From: an uncultured Fibrobacter sp.
GTDB lineage: Bacteria > Fibrobacterota > Fibrobacteria > Fibrobacterales > Fibrobacteraceae
NCBI RefSeq assembly: GCF_947166265.1
Contig: NZ_CAMVDO010000004.1
Span: forward strand, 62,001-126,000
Length of the DNA stretch: 64,000 bases
Direction: 5' to 3'
The notes under the pieces are model-generated. The model searched no databases, was not told where the DNA came from, and was given only the letters and a program-made list of their open reading frames with translations. Shown piece by piece: positions 13,771 to 23,275 of the stretch; position 1 is the stretch's first letter; every line of letters starts with the position of its first letter. The position numbers and the translations under genes are program-made.

Positions 13771-16116
13771 ATGGATTTCAAAACGAATCGAAAAAGCAAG
13801 CTCTCCGCAGAATTTATTCAATTGTGTACCCCGCTTCTCGGAAAGCCCGCCCTATTCAGTTCCGTAATCGTTATCGCCACTTACGGAAGCCTGGACTGCC
13901 ACGCGTATGCCCCCGCATTCCTTTTACCTATCATTTTTGCGGCTCATGTTCTTTCGAGAAAAATTCAATGGGTCATATTCCTTTCCCTTGCCGCAGCCTG
14001 CATCAGTCACGAAATCACATTCCAACAGGTTACCCCAGAAAAGACTCCCGCCCCAAACGGCTGCGGAATCATCGAGACAACTCAGCCCAGGGCAAACGGC
14101 ATGGCCGTTATAATCCATACCAAAACTAGCACCGATGACTTTCGCATCCGCCTCACCGAAAAGCGCGACTTGCCACATTATCCGCTTCCAGGAGACTCGC
14201 TCTGCTACGAGGCATCCTTCTACCCCGTCACGCCACCGACGGTTCCCGGAACATTCGACACTCACGGGTGGCTAAAGTCACAAAAGCTAGACGCCTACGG
14301 GAAATTTATCCACTGGACGGTCTACAAAAGTACCTGGGTTCCTGAGCGGGAATTCTACAGATTCCGCCAATGGATTCGGTCACGATTTTCCGAATTCCTA
14401 GACCCGGCCGAAACAGGGCTTTTGCTAGGGCTACTCGCCGGTGACAGGTCGCAGATTCCGGACGCCCTCCGCAGCGACTTTCAGCGTTCGGGACTAGTCC
14501 ACGTTCTTGCCATCAGCGGGTTTCACGTTGTCCTTCTCGCCGGAATCCTCATGATATTCCTGAAGGCGACGGGGCTTCCGCACCGAATGGTTAGAATCAT
14601 TGCCATTTGCCTTTTGTTCCTGTACGTTCCCGTGACAGGCGGCTCGCCCGCCGTAAGGCGGGCGGTCCTCATGTTCGCCGTACCGCAGGTCGGCGCACTT
14701 TTTCAAAGGAAGGCGAATACACTCAACAGTCTCGGTGTAGCCCTTTTGTTTATTATGCTTCCAGAGCCTTCCGTCATCTGGAATCCCGGATTCCAGCTTT
14801 CCGTTGCCGCTACGATGGGAATTCTCATCGGTGGATTCTACAATCCATTCAAAAGAATTCCCGAGGAATGGCACAGGAAAAAAATTTGGAATTTCTTGCA
14901 GAGTTTCATTTTCGAACCGACATACGTCACCCTGTGCGCAACACTTTCTACCGCACCGTTCCTCATTCACCATTTCAAGACACTGTCCCCGTTTGCATGG
15001 CTTGGAAACATTGTTGTCGTTCCCGCCATTTCAATGGGAATGCAGGCGGGCCTATTCGCACTCCTTTCGCCAATAGACCTCTTTCGCGAGCATTTCTGCT
15101 ATGCGGCCAGATTCTTTCTGCGGCTCGCCTCCCTACTCACAAGGCTCATGTCCGATTCGGTACAGGCTTCGGTTACCGTAGGTCCCTTCGGCCCAGCAAT
15201 TTTACTGTTATGCGGATTTTCGGTCCTAGCATTACCCCTATTTTTCAAGAACCGCATCGCAAGATACCTTTCACTATGCTGTCTGTTGCTCTTTTCTGCA
15301 ATATATACCTACGACGGATACCGCGCCATCAGTTGCCCCACCTGGAAACTTACCACCCTAGACGTGGGCCAAGGCGACAGTCACTTGATTACAACGCCGG
15401 CGGGTTCCCATATTCTAGTCGATGCAGGCGATATCAAGCGACAAGATTCCGGGAAAGACATAATCGTTCCGTACCTGCACCATATCGGAGTTTCTAAACT
15501 GGACATTCTCATTATCACGCATGCCGACCAGGACCATTTCGGAGGCGCAGGTTCCATTCTCAAGACCTTTCCCGTCAAGGAATTGTGGATAACGGAGTGC
15601 GCAAGAATTTCACCCAAAGAGAACTGGCAACAAATCATAGGCGAAGCCTACAGGCGAGGCGTTCCGATACGGGACCTAAGCAGAGGCCTTGTTTACAGGG
15701 AAAATTTCTTTGAAATAAAGACGGTTCACCCCGAAACCAGACGCTGCATCGACGAAAACACACAAAGTATCACGCTACGGGTAAAGGGTTTGGGGCATTC
15801 GGTACTACTGACCGGAGACTTAACCGCACAAGGCGAAGCCGAAATCCTAAAAACAGACGTCTACCTCAAAAGCGATGTTCTTAAGCTAGGGCACCACGGT
15901 TCAAAAACGTCAAGCAGCGTTCCATTTTTAGACAAGGTAAATCCAAGACTCGCCATTATTTCAAGCGGACGCCGCAACCGATTCAGACATCCGAGCAAAC
16001 AAGTCATCCAAAGGCTCGATTCGATGCAAATTCCCTACTTGAACACAGCCGAAAAAGGAACCATTGAAATTCATTTTTCAACAGACACCATGACCGTAAA
16101 TACGATGTGGAAATGA
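13771..16116 (+). CDS. comEC: ComEC/Rec2-type DNA uptake channel
   Basis: 781 residues: an N-terminal hydrophobic and OB-type region, the multi-pass competence domain (about 170-430, with LAISGFHVVLLAG and the GGSPAVRRA motif) and a C-terminal metallo-beta-lactamase-like domain with ITHADQDHFGG at about 580-592 and a later LGHHGSKTSS motif. All three parts of full-length ComEC are present, so natural uptake of single-stranded DNA across the inner membrane is plausible. Divergent from the metzincin gene, with 72 bases between the starts. No other competence gene is in the window. Confidence 0.93.
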   Translation: MDFKTNRKSKLSAEFIQLCTPLLGKPALFSSVIVIATYGSLDCHAYAPAFLLPIIFAAHVLSRKIQWVIFLSLAAACISHEITFQQVTPEKTPAPNGCGIIETTQPRANGMAVIIHTKTSTDDFRIRLTEKRDLPHYPLPGDSLCYEASFYPVTPPTVPGTFDTHGWLKSQKLDAYGKFIHWTVYKSTWVPEREFYRFRQWIRSRFSEFLDPAETGLLLGLLAGDRSQIPDALRSDFQRSGLVHVLAISGFHVVLLAGILMIFLKATGLPHRMVRIIAICLLFLYVPVTGGSPAVRRAVLMFAVPQVGALFQRKANTLNSLGVALLFIMLPEPSVIWNPGFQLSVAATMGILIGGFYNPFKRIPEEWHRKKIWNFLQSFIFEPTYVTLCATLSTAPFLIHHFKTLSPFAWLGNIVVVPAISMGMQAGLFALLSPIDLFREHFCYAARFFLRLASLLTRLMSDSVQASVTVGPFGPAILLLCGFSVLALPLFFKNRIARYLSLCCLLLFSAIYTYDGYRAISCPTWKLTTLDVGQGDSHLITTPAGSHILVDAGDIKRQDSGKDIIVPYLHHIGVSKLDILIITHADQDHFGGAGSILKTFPVKELWITECARISPKENWQQIIGEAYRRGVPIRDLSRGLVYRENFFEIKTVHPETRRCIDENTQSITLRVKGLGHSVLLTGDLTAQGEAEILKTDVYLKSDVLKLGHHGSKTSSSVPFLDKVNPRLAIISSGRRNRFRHPSKQVIQRLDSMQIPYLNTAEKGTIEIHFSTDTMTVNTMWK

Positions 16117-16137
16117 AAAATTTGATAAAACGTAGTT

Positions 16138-16185
16138 GGCCCTTCGGCATGGTTCGGCAGGCTCACCAACCGAGCTCAGGGACCT
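16138..16185. repeat. Dispersed repeat, family B
   Basis: GGCCCTTCGGCATGGTTCGG, CAGGCTCACCAACC and GAGCTCAGGGACCTA units, between the convergent comEC and outer-membrane protein genes. A short TTCTAAGTTCTAA direct repeat follows (16188-16201). Confidence 0.75.
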
Positions 16186-16215
16186 AATTCTAAGTTCTAA
16201 ATTTCGAAATCCGAA

Positions 16216-16923
16216 TTAGAGTGCTGTCATCACGTACAGGGCGATGCTTTTCTGATCGTTGTTTTCTTCCTTCATGATTCCGATATCGAATTCCAGACGG
16301 ACACGGGTTGCCCCAAAAGACAGTTCCATCTTAGGAATGATATCCACCATAAAGTCGTCTTTCACATGCCCGACACTACCACTCGAAGTAATTTCGATCA
16401 TGCAAAGGAAACGGTTGCCAAAGTGAAGCGTCGGAGTCGTTCCCACGGCAAATTTCACATAGCCGTCTTCCCCCGTAACACCATCCAGAAAGCCCGCTCT
16501 AGCCTCGTATGAATTCGAAAAGCTCTTGGCAAGGTACACATCCTTTCCGTAGGTAAGCACAAGGGCACTACCGTTATTACGGTTCAGTCCAAAATATCCA
16601 TCGAGTTCAACATAACGCCCTGCCCCCATACGATAGCGGCCACCGAAATCAACAGACGCTTCAATGTCATCGAGTTGATTGTAGGTGTACATATCCACCT
16701 TGGCACCTAATTCCCACTCCTTGCTAAGGGACCCGTACATATTGACAGGGAAAAGGACGTTGCTTCCAAAATCGGAGCGAAGTCCAACCCCGGCACCAAA
16801 CTTGGGCGCAGGGCGAGCATCGGGGCCAAAAGTATAGCGCATATTCCAGATACGGTCTAATGCAAAAACATTCTGAAAGCAGAGGCAAACTATGCCAAAA
16901 ATAAGGAGACGGGAGAGTTTCAT
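16216..16923 (-). CDS. Putative outer-membrane beta-barrel protein
   Basis: 235 residues with a signal peptide (MKLSRLLIFG...NVFA) and alternating hydrophobic strands with many aromatic and Gly residues. No recognised family. Divergent from hisC, with 45 bases between the starts, in which an imperfect palindrome (AGCTAAATTTTAGCC) may hold control sites for both. Confidence 0.7.
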   Translation of the reverse strand: MKLSRLLIFGIVCLCFQNVFALDRIWNMRYTFGPDARPAPKFGAGVGLRSDFGSNVLFPVNMYGSLSKEWELGAKVDMYTYNQLDDIEASVDFGGRYRMGAGRYVELDGYFGLNRNNGSALVLTYGKDVYLAKSFSNSYEARAGFLDGVTGEDGYVKFAVGTTPTLHFGNRFLCMIEITSSGSVGHVKDDFMVDIIPKMELSFGATRVRLEFDIGIMKEENNDQKSIALYVMTAL

Positions 16924-16968
16924 GGCGTCAAAAATAGCTAAATTTTAGCCGCAAAAAAAGAGGATATC

Positions 16969-18060
16969 ATGATAGATCCGCGTCCAGAGCTTTCTAAACT
17001 TTCCGATTACGTTCCCGGCAAATCCATGGAAGAAATCCGTGCGAAATACGGGCTCACTGAAGTTGTCAAACTGGCATCGAACGAAAACCCGCTCGGAGCC
17101 TCCCCGAAGGCTGTCGAAGCCTACCACAAAATCGCAGACGCCCTCCACCTCTACCCGCGTGGAGACGCTCCCAAATTGATCGATGCCATCGCCTCGTTTT
17201 ACGGCGTAAAGACAAAACAGATCGTAATCGGCAACGGTTCCGATGAAATCATCGACATGGTGGGAAAGGCGTTCATCCGCCAAGGCGACAACTGCGTGGG
17301 CATTACGCCCACCTTCTCGGTCTACAAGTTCACCACGCTTTCTAACGGTGCAGACTTTATCGGAGTCGGGATCGGGGATCAAAAGACTCCGCTTTCGGAC
17401 CTTCTGAAGGCCGTCAACGAAAAGACCCGCGTGGTTTTCATCTGCAGCCCGAATAATCCGACCGGCGTTTACTACAACAAGCAGGAATTGATCGAATTCC
17501 TGGATAAGGTTCCGAGCAACGTGCTTGTGTTCCTGGACCAAGCCTATTCCGAATTTGCAACAGCTGCCGATTATCCGTTTATGATCGACATGCTCGACAA
17601 GTACAGGAACCTGTTCATCAACCGCACCTTCAGCAAAATTTACGGACTTGCAGGGCTTCGCATCGGCTACGCCTTCGGTAGCGAAGAAGTCATTGCCTCC
17701 CTGTGGAAAATCAAGCCGCCGTTCGACGTAAACCAGGCCGCCCAAGTCGCGGCAATCGCAGCGCTTTCTGACAAGGAACACGTCCAGAAGACTCTCGAAC
17801 TCAACGCTGCAGGCATCGCCTATCTCAAGCCGGAATTTGAATCCCTTGGATTCAAGGTACTCCCCACTCAAGGAAACTTTATCTGCGTACACATCGGCCC
17901 CAAGGCTAAGGACCTGGTACTCTTCCTTGAAAAGAACGGCATGATCGTGCGTGGACTCACGAGCTTTGGGCTCCCCGAACACATCCGCGTCACGCTCGGC
18001 AAGCGCGAAGAAAACGAGCTTCTGGTAAGCCTCGTCAAAAAATGGAAGGCGCAAGCCTAA
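16969..18060 (+). CDS. hisC: Histidinol-phosphate aminotransferase
   Basis: PLP-dependent class I/II aminotransferase of histidine synthesis (imidazole acetol phosphate to histidinol phosphate). 363 residues; KLASNENPLG near the N-terminus, SPNNPTG in the middle and the PLP-binding Lys at 223 in FSKIYGLAGLRIGY, a HisC-type signature. GAGG lies 5 bases before the ATG. Its stop is followed after 14 bases by hisN, the next enzyme of the pathway, which supports the substrate assignment. Confidence 0.93.
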   Translation: MIDPRPELSKLSDYVPGKSMEEIRAKYGLTEVVKLASNENPLGASPKAVEAYHKIADALHLYPRGDAPKLIDAIASFYGVKTKQIVIGNGSDEIIDMVGKAFIRQGDNCVGITPTFSVYKFTTLSNGADFIGVGIGDQKTPLSDLLKAVNEKTRVVFICSPNNPTGVYYNKQELIEFLDKVPSNVLVFLDQAYSEFATAADYPFMIDMLDKYRNLFINRTFSKIYGLAGLRIGYAFGSEEVIASLWKIKPPFDVNQAAQVAAIAALSDKEHVQKTLELNAAGIAYLKPEFESLGFKVLPTQGNFICVHIGPKAKDLVLFLEKNGMIVRGLTSFGLPEHIRVTLGKREENELLVSLVKKWKAQA

Positions 18061-18074
18061 TCGCCGGAGGTGTC

Positions 18075-18893
18075 ATGGCAGCGACAGCTGAAAATCAAGA
18101 ACTATTGAAGATTGCGCTCAAGGCCGCAGAGCTTGCCCAGGAAAATATCATGAAGTATTTCCAGGGGAGCGTGGGCGTCGAATGGAAAAAGGACAACACG
18201 CCTGTAACCATCGCCGACAAGAGCACCGAAGAAATCGCACGCAAGTTCTGGGAAAAGGAAACTCCGGGTTTCGGCGTGATTGGCGAAGAATTCGGAATCG
18301 AGAATCCCGACGCCGAATACCAGTGGGTGATCGACCCGATTGACGGCACCAAGGCATTCATTCACGGTGTGCCGTTGTTCGGGACGCTGATTGCCCTGTA
18401 TAAGAAAGGAACTCCAATTGCAAGCCTGATTCGCATCCCGGCGATGAACACGGCTGTCTGGGCGGTAAAGGATGGAGGAGCTTTCTTGGACGGCCGTGAA
18501 ATCAGCTGTTCGAAAATAACGACGCTTTCGGAATCGCTCGTACTTTCGGGCACCGTGAATACGATGGAGACCGCAGGTTACGGCGAAAAGTATGCTGCGG
18601 TGCGTCGGGCAGCCAAACTGCACCGCGGTTGGGGCGACTGCTACGGCTACTACCTGGTAGCTGCGGGCCGTGCCGAACTCATGATTGATCCCGTCGTTTC
18701 GCTGTGGGACATTGCCCCGTATCCGCTCCTGTTCAAGGAAGCCGGCGGCAAGTTCAGCACCATCGACGGAATCACGGAACTTTTTGACGCCACCGGAAAA
18801 CCTGTCGCCCCGATTTACGAGGGCTACACCAGCATGGCATCGAACGGGCTGATTCACGACGAAGTCGCAAAAATCATGAATTCGTCTAAATAA
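18075..18893 (+). CDS. hisN: Histidinol-phosphatase (inositol-monophosphatase family)
   Basis: 272 residues from the ATG at 18075, which has GGAGG 5 bases upstream; an earlier in-frame ATG lies inside hisC. The metal-binding motif DPIDGTKAF is at 87-95, with GEEFG before it and WDIAP near residue 213. Family members remove phosphate from inositol, histidinol or other sugar phosphates. The hisC neighbour makes histidinol phosphate the likely substrate. Confidence 0.88.
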   Translation: MAATAENQELLKIALKAAELAQENIMKYFQGSVGVEWKKDNTPVTIADKSTEEIARKFWEKETPGFGVIGEEFGIENPDAEYQWVIDPIDGTKAFIHGVPLFGTLIALYKKGTPIASLIRIPAMNTAVWAVKDGGAFLDGREISCSKITTLSESLVLSGTVNTMETAGYGEKYAAVRRAAKLHRGWGDCYGYYLVAAGRAELMIDPVVSLWDIAPYPLLFKEAGGKFSTIDGITELFDATGKPVAPIYEGYTSMASNGLIHDEVAKIMNSSK

Positions 18894-18915
18894 TTTTTGC
18901 ACCTATACCCTATCT

Positions 18916-20277
18916 ATGAATTTTAAGGATTTTGGCAAATACAACCAGTTCAAGGAACAGTTCGCCGGCATGTCTCCCGAAATGAAGGAGCAGATGATGA
19001 AAATGGCGAAAGAGCAAATGAAAATGCGAATCAATGCATTTGTTCAGAAATGGTTGTCACTCCCGATTTTGACGTTAACGGCCGTTTTTCTTGGCGCCCT
19101 TGTCGGAGCCCTCACGGCGTTTTTCGGTCAGGTTTTGCTAGCCGTTTCCGCGTTGCGTGACGCCCACCCCGTCTACTGGATTCCGGGACTTGCACTCATT
19201 GGCGTAGCCATTGTCCTCGGCTATCGTAAATTCGGCAAGGGCACGGAGCGCGGCATGGATATGGTATTCGGAGTCGCCCACGGCAAAGAAAACGAGATTC
19301 CCTTACGCATGATTCCAATGGTCGCCGTAAGCACCTGGCTCACGCACCTGTTCGGTGGCAGCGCCGGCCGCGAAGGGGTCGCCATTCAGATTGGAGCCAC
19401 CTTAGGCCACAATATCAGCAAGAAAATTCATGTCGAAAATGCGGGCAAAATTTTACTCATCGCGGGAATGGCGGCAGGCTTTGCTGGACTTTTCCAGACT
19501 CCGCTTGCAGCGATAGCCCTCGCCCTCGAAGTCTTGCTGGTCGGGCACCTGGAACTGGCGGCATTGCTCCCCGCAACGGTTGCAGCATTCACCGCATACA
19601 AAGTCTCCGAAACGCTCGGACTAGAAAAGTTCTCCGTAGACCTGAATTCGCTTTTCCCTGACAGCAACGTTGCCTCGTTTTTGTGGAACGAAAGCGGGCT
19701 CGACATTCATTTCGTATTAAGGCTGGCTTTGCTCGGCGTACTTTTTGGAATCGTGGGCGGAGGATTCGCCAAGCTGCATTCGCTTGCCAAGAAGTTTATC
19801 GCAAACAAGCTCACAAATCCATACAAGCGCATCGCCTTTGTCGGAATCGGCATCAGCGTTCTTCTGCTTTTGTTCTGGCAGGGCCGTTACGCGGGCCTTG
19901 GAACAAACTTGATAGACCTTTGCTTTGTGAACGGAGCAGGTATTTTTGCCTACGACTGGATTCTGAAATTCGCCCTCACGATTGCAACGATTGCGGTCGG
20001 TTTCAAGGGAGGCGAAGTCACGCCGCTGTTTGCCATCGGAGCAACCTTTGGAGCATGTATCGCCGCCACGGTGGGGATACCCCTTCCGCTTGCAGCCGCC
20101 CTCGGTTATGCGGCTGTTTTCGGAGGTGCCACCAACACGCTATTTGCCCCCATTTTCATCGGCGCCGAGATTTTTGGATTCGACACACTCCCCGCCTTTT
20201 TCATCGTATGCGTTATCGCCTTCGTATGCAACGGCGGCCAAAGCATCTATGCGCAAAAAAAACTGAGGATTAAGTAG
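18916..20277 (+). CDS. ClC-family chloride channel or H+/Cl- antiporter
   Basis: 453 residues, about ten hydrophobic segments. The selectivity-filter region GGSAGREGVAIQIG is at about 145-158 and the later filter GGEVTPLFAIGATFGA at about 363-378. The N-terminus is unusually Met/Lys-rich (residues 15-40), like a short amphipathic helix. Whether it is a channel or an exchanger cannot be decided by eye. No Shine-Dalgarno is seen; TATACC lies 6 bases before the ATG, so it may be leaderless. Confidence 0.88.
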   Translation: MNFKDFGKYNQFKEQFAGMSPEMKEQMMKMAKEQMKMRINAFVQKWLSLPILTLTAVFLGALVGALTAFFGQVLLAVSALRDAHPVYWIPGLALIGVAIVLGYRKFGKGTERGMDMVFGVAHGKENEIPLRMIPMVAVSTWLTHLFGGSAGREGVAIQIGATLGHNISKKIHVENAGKILLIAGMAAGFAGLFQTPLAAIALALEVLLVGHLELAALLPATVAAFTAYKVSETLGLEKFSVDLNSLFPDSNVASFLWNESGLDIHFVLRLALLGVLFGIVGGGFAKLHSLAKKFIANKLTNPYKRIAFVGIGISVLLLLFWQGRYAGLGTNLIDLCFVNGAGIFAYDWILKFALTIATIAVGFKGGEVTPLFAIGATFGACIAATVGIPLPLAAALGYAAVFGGATNTLFAPIFIGAEIFGFDTLPAFFIVCVIAFVCNGGQSIYAQKKLRIK

Positions 20278-20304
20278 GAAGTGGTTGGTACACTCCGAAT
20301 TAAT

Positions 20305-21261
20305 ATGAACTCAGTCTACATTGAAATCACGAACGTTTGCAACTTGAATTGCAGCTTTTGCCCTAGCGGAAAAGCGAATACAAACGACGCAGACCATGCA
20401 GGCGAAAAACGCCCTCGTGAATTCATGAGTTCAGAACTTTTCGAACGTTGCATTACCGAAGCGGCGACAGTCGCCGAAAATGTCTATTTTCACGTGCTAG
20501 GCGAACCCACGCTGCATCCGGGATTCGGACTATTCCTCAAGAAACTGGAAACGACGCCCCTCAAGCTAAACCTGACAACAAACGGCACCACGATTGCACG
20601 TACAGGCAAGCTGATACTTTCCTCACAAGCCGTACGGCAGGTGAATTTTTCGACACACGCCTATGCGGAACTTTCTGCAGAAGAAGCTAAGCAAAACCTT
20701 CAAGACGTACAGGATTTTTGCGAATACGCCTGCGCCGAGCGCCCCGACCTCTATATCAATTTGAGGCTCTGGAACGTAGGAAACCCTCAAAGCGTTGCTT
20801 GGAACAAATATCTCATCTATAAAGTCGGCGAAACATTCCACAATTCACTAGAAACCATTTCTCTCGAAAATTTCTGCAGCCGCCACAAGAGCTTTCCCGT
20901 CGCTGGACGAATCTACCTTCATCAGGACAGCCGCTTTGAATGGCCGGACGAATCTTCCGCAGCGTCATCCTCGACCAACTCTGGCCCCTATAAGGGGATA
21001 GAGGAGGGAGGGGATCCAAAAACCGTAGCGGGAACCTGCCGCGCACTCGATACGCACGTAGCCATTCTTCACGACGGACGCGTAGTCGCCTGTTGCCTGG
21101 ACTATAGCGGGAAAATCACGCTTGGTCATATTCAGGAGCAAAGCCTTTTAGAAATACTCGACACGCCCACCGCCAGGAATCTCCGCGAAGGATTCGAAAA
21201 ACACGAATTGCGCCACCCGTTTTGCCAGAGTTGCTCCTTCTGCAAGCGTTTCGGAAAATAA
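20305..21261 (+). CDS. Radical SAM/SPASM protein
   Basis: 318 residues if started at the ATG; a GTG at 20281 would add 8 residues and has AGGA close to it. The radical SAM cluster motif CNLNCSFC is near the N-terminus (C12, C16, C19). A C-terminal SPASM-like region has CRALDTHVAI, VACCLDYSG and CQSCSFC, which would hold auxiliary FeS clusters. The substrate is unknown and no small peptide gene lies next to it. A repeat-like insert at about residues 220-238 (Ser/Gly-rich) interrupts the region before the SPASM cysteines. Confidence 0.82.
   Translation: MNSVYIEITNVCNLNCSFCPSGKANTNDADHAGEKRPREFMSSELFERCITEAATVAENVYFHVLGEPTLHPGFGLFLKKLETTPLKLNLTTNGTTIARTGKLILSSQAVRQVNFSTHAYAELSAEEAKQNLQDVQDFCEYACAERPDLYINLRLWNVGNPQSVAWNKYLIYKVGETFHNSLETISLENFCSRHKSFPVAGRIYLHQDSRFEWPDESSAASSSTNSGPYKGIEEGGDPKTVAGTCRALDTHVAILHDGRVVACCLDYSGKITLGHIQEQSLLEILDTPTARNLREGFEKHELRHPFCQSCSFCKRFGK
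20962..21018 (+). repeat. Possible dispersed repeat inside the radical SAM gene
   Basis: Bounded by GCGTCATCCTCGACCA and GGGATCCA, with a CCCCTATAAGGGG palindrome inside. These edges resemble the GTCATCCTGGA...GGATCC repeats of the window, but the centre is different, so membership is tentative. It is in frame and encodes a Ser/Gly-rich stretch. Confidence 0.45.
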
Positions 21262-21351
21262 TAGAAAGCCAAGTTCTTTATCAAGCGGCCTCTTTCCTTT
21301 TTGATTTACAAAGACTTTGCTATATTTCTTTTCAAAGAGGAGTTTATACAA

Positions 21352-22419
21352 ATGAGAAAAATGTTCTTTACCATTATCGCCGGAGCCCTTTTGCTTGCGG
21401 CCTGCGATGACAGTTCCACGTCGGCAAATTCAACTGATATACCACAATCACCCGACACTAAGGTGACGAATTCGTACGATACAAAGGAGACAAGTTCGAG
21501 CTCAAACACATCTATTTCTTCGGATTCAAAGACGCAGGAATCCAATTCGAGCACCACAAAATCTACCGGGAAATGTTCCAACGCCTCGGACGATTTAATC
21601 GATTCTCGCGACGGAAAAATTTACAAGACCGTAAAAATCGGCGACCAAATTTGGATGGCCGAAAACATGAATTATGCAAGTCCTAATAGCTGGACAAACG
21701 ACAGCCTCGACAAGGACGGTGCCATCTACGGTAGATTCTATACCTTCGAAGAAATAAACACGGTTTGCCCCGATGGTTGGCATCTGCCTTCCAGCAATGA
21801 ATTTGGCGAATTACTTCGTTACGTAGGTGATACCGACGTTTACAAGGACAGTTCCGGAACAAAATTAAAGACGACATCTGGTTGGAACTGGGATGATTAT
21901 GACAATAATGACGGCAACGGTACAGACTCATATTGTTTCGGAGCAAAGCCTGCCGGAGTGGGTATTGCCCCTAACAAAGTAACCAGAGTTGGTGAGCAAA
22001 CCTATTTTTGGACTTCTACTTCCTTTATGGGGAAAAAATGGGATAATTTTTGGAACAAGGAAGTCGAAACGGGAATGGAATCCAGTTACCTATTGATACA
22101 ATATAATACCGAATGGGCAAAAGTCGATCACTGGAGCGCATCAGAAAACGGGAATATCCGCTGCATCAAGGGTTATGTAGAACCCAAAAGTTCTTCATCC
22201 GAAGATGAATTCATCACCGTTCCAACACCGCTCCCCGATTCAGTTCAAAAAGAACTCGAAGAAGCGATAAGAATAGAACGTCTCAACACCCAAATTGCCA
22301 AATTAACGAACTTATCGGAATGTGAAACCATCGAGTCTATCACCGAAGATGAAATCGCATATTGCAGGACAAGATTCTGCATCCTTCATCCTGAATTGTT
22401 TGAATGTGAAGAGTACTAG
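21352..22419 (+). CDS. Lipoprotein with FISUMP domain, short form
   Basis: 355 residues from the ATG at 21352 (AGAGGAG upstream); the 17 extra upstream codons lack signal character. Lipobox LLAAC with the Cys at residue 18. A Ser/Thr-rich linker (about 22-72) leads to a FISUMP domain (about 75-275) with KIGDQIWMAENMNY, CPDGWHLPSSNE and NIRCIKG. A helical, acidic C-terminal tail of about 80 residues carries four Cys. It lacks the long N-terminal region of the other FISUMP copies, so it represents the minimal architecture. Its 3' end overlaps the start of the ureohydrolase gene. Confidence 0.85.
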   Translation: MRKMFFTIIAGALLLAACDDSSTSANSTDIPQSPDTKVTNSYDTKETSSSSNTSISSDSKTQESNSSTTKSTGKCSNASDDLIDSRDGKIYKTVKIGDQIWMAENMNYASPNSWTNDSLDKDGAIYGRFYTFEEINTVCPDGWHLPSSNEFGELLRYVGDTDVYKDSSGTKLKTTSGWNWDDYDNNDGNGTDSYCFGAKPAGVGIAPNKVTRVGEQTYFWTSTSFMGKKWDNFWNKEVETGMESSYLLIQYNTEWAKVDHWSASENGNIRCIKGYVEPKSSSSEDEFITVPTPLPDSVQKELEEAIRIERLNTQIAKLTNLSECETIESITEDEIAYCRTRFCILHPELFECEEY

Positions 22420-23275
22420 AATTACCATTCAGGATTTTACAGGCGTTTACGCAGAGCAGCCCTTTATGCAGGGGCTGCGAAAAGCTGCCTCAACTGACGG
22501 CGAAATCCGCTGGTTTGACTGTACCCGAATTGACGGTACCGACTGCTACTGCGATGACGAAGCGCAGGCAATTCTCCGAGAGCAAATTGAATTCTACAAA
22601 ACACCGGCCCTTCGACAGGCTCAGGGACCTAGTTCAATAAGTACGCCGGGCATTCATTTTTTTGACAACGGCAATTACCACTACATGAGCAAACTCTGGA
22701 CGGATTCAATCCGCGAGCCGTTTGACCTTGTGGTTTTTGACCACCACCCCGATATGCAGCCGCCAAGATTCGAAGGAATCCTAAGCTGCGGAGGATGGAT
22801 CAAGGAAGTCCTGGAACACAACAGATTCGTACAAAATGTTGTCGTCATCGGAGTAGCCGACCACCTTATTGAAGAAATCCAACAAGACCTATCCCAGGCA
22901 AACGCCGCCGAAATTTTGAACCGCGTCACCTTTATCCGCGAAAGTGAGCTGAAGAACCTTCAAGACAATCTTTCGTCTTTCGTCTGTAGCGAGCATGCGA
23001 GCGTTCTCTCGTCTAACCTCTATATTTCCATTGACAAGGACGCACTCAACACGCAGGAGGCCGCCACCAACTGGGATCAGGGTTCGCTGACATTTGAACA
23101 GTTGGCCGAAGCACTCCAGGCACTCGCCCGCAACCGCAAAATTCTAGGCGTAGACATCTGTGGAGAACGCTCCCGCGACATGGGATTCGAAGACACCGCC
23201 GCGGCAGACGCGCTGAACAATGCTCTAAACAAGAAACTTTTTCACTTGCTCACGGGGCTCCATGGCATTCAATAA
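22406..23275 (+). CDS. Arginase/agmatinase-family ureohydrolase
   Basis: Start set at the GTG at 22406, overlapping the end of the lipoprotein gene; 289 residues. The two metal-binding motifs of the family are present, DHHPD at 112-116 and SIDKD at 208-212, so a dinuclear Mn2+ centre is likely. The amidine substrate is not identifiable. Two repeat elements are read in frame: about residues 67-75 (ALRQAQGPSS) and about 187-204 (SSFVCSEHAS), the second directly before the SIDKD motif. The 3' end overlaps the next gene by 14 bases. Confidence 0.8.
   Translation: MKSTRITIQDFTGVYAEQPFMQGLRKAASTDGEIRWFDCTRIDGTDCYCDDEAQAILREQIEFYKTPALRQAQGPSSISTPGIHFFDNGNYHYMSKLWTDSIREPFDLVVFDHHPDMQPPRFEGILSCGGWIKEVLEHNRFVQNVVVIGVADHLIEEIQQDLSQANAAEILNRVTFIRESELKNLQDNLSSFVCSEHASVLSSNLYISIDKDALNTQEAATNWDQGSLTFEQLAEALQALARNRKILGVDICGERSRDMGFEDTAAADALNNALNKKLFHLLTGLHGIQ
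22606..22630 (+). repeat. Dispersed repeat, family B, inside the ureohydrolase gene
   Basis: GGCCCTTCGACAGGCTCAGG followed by GACCT, identical in core to the intergenic copies at 48388 and to part of 6162-6228. It is in frame and encodes PALRQAQGP. Confidence 0.8.
22965..23016 (-). repeat. Dispersed repeat, family D, inside the ureohydrolase gene
   Basis: Minus strand begins TTAGACGAGAGAACGC, then an inverted repeat around GCTCGCATGCTCGC, then TACAGACGAAAGACGAAAG. An intergenic relative of the same 52-base length lies at 31621-31672 with near-identical outer parts and a different hairpin centre. Confidence 0.75.

Noticed and set aside
16945-18054. 369-codon open frame antisense to hisC
   Set aside because: Coincides exactly with hisC and has no family resemblance.
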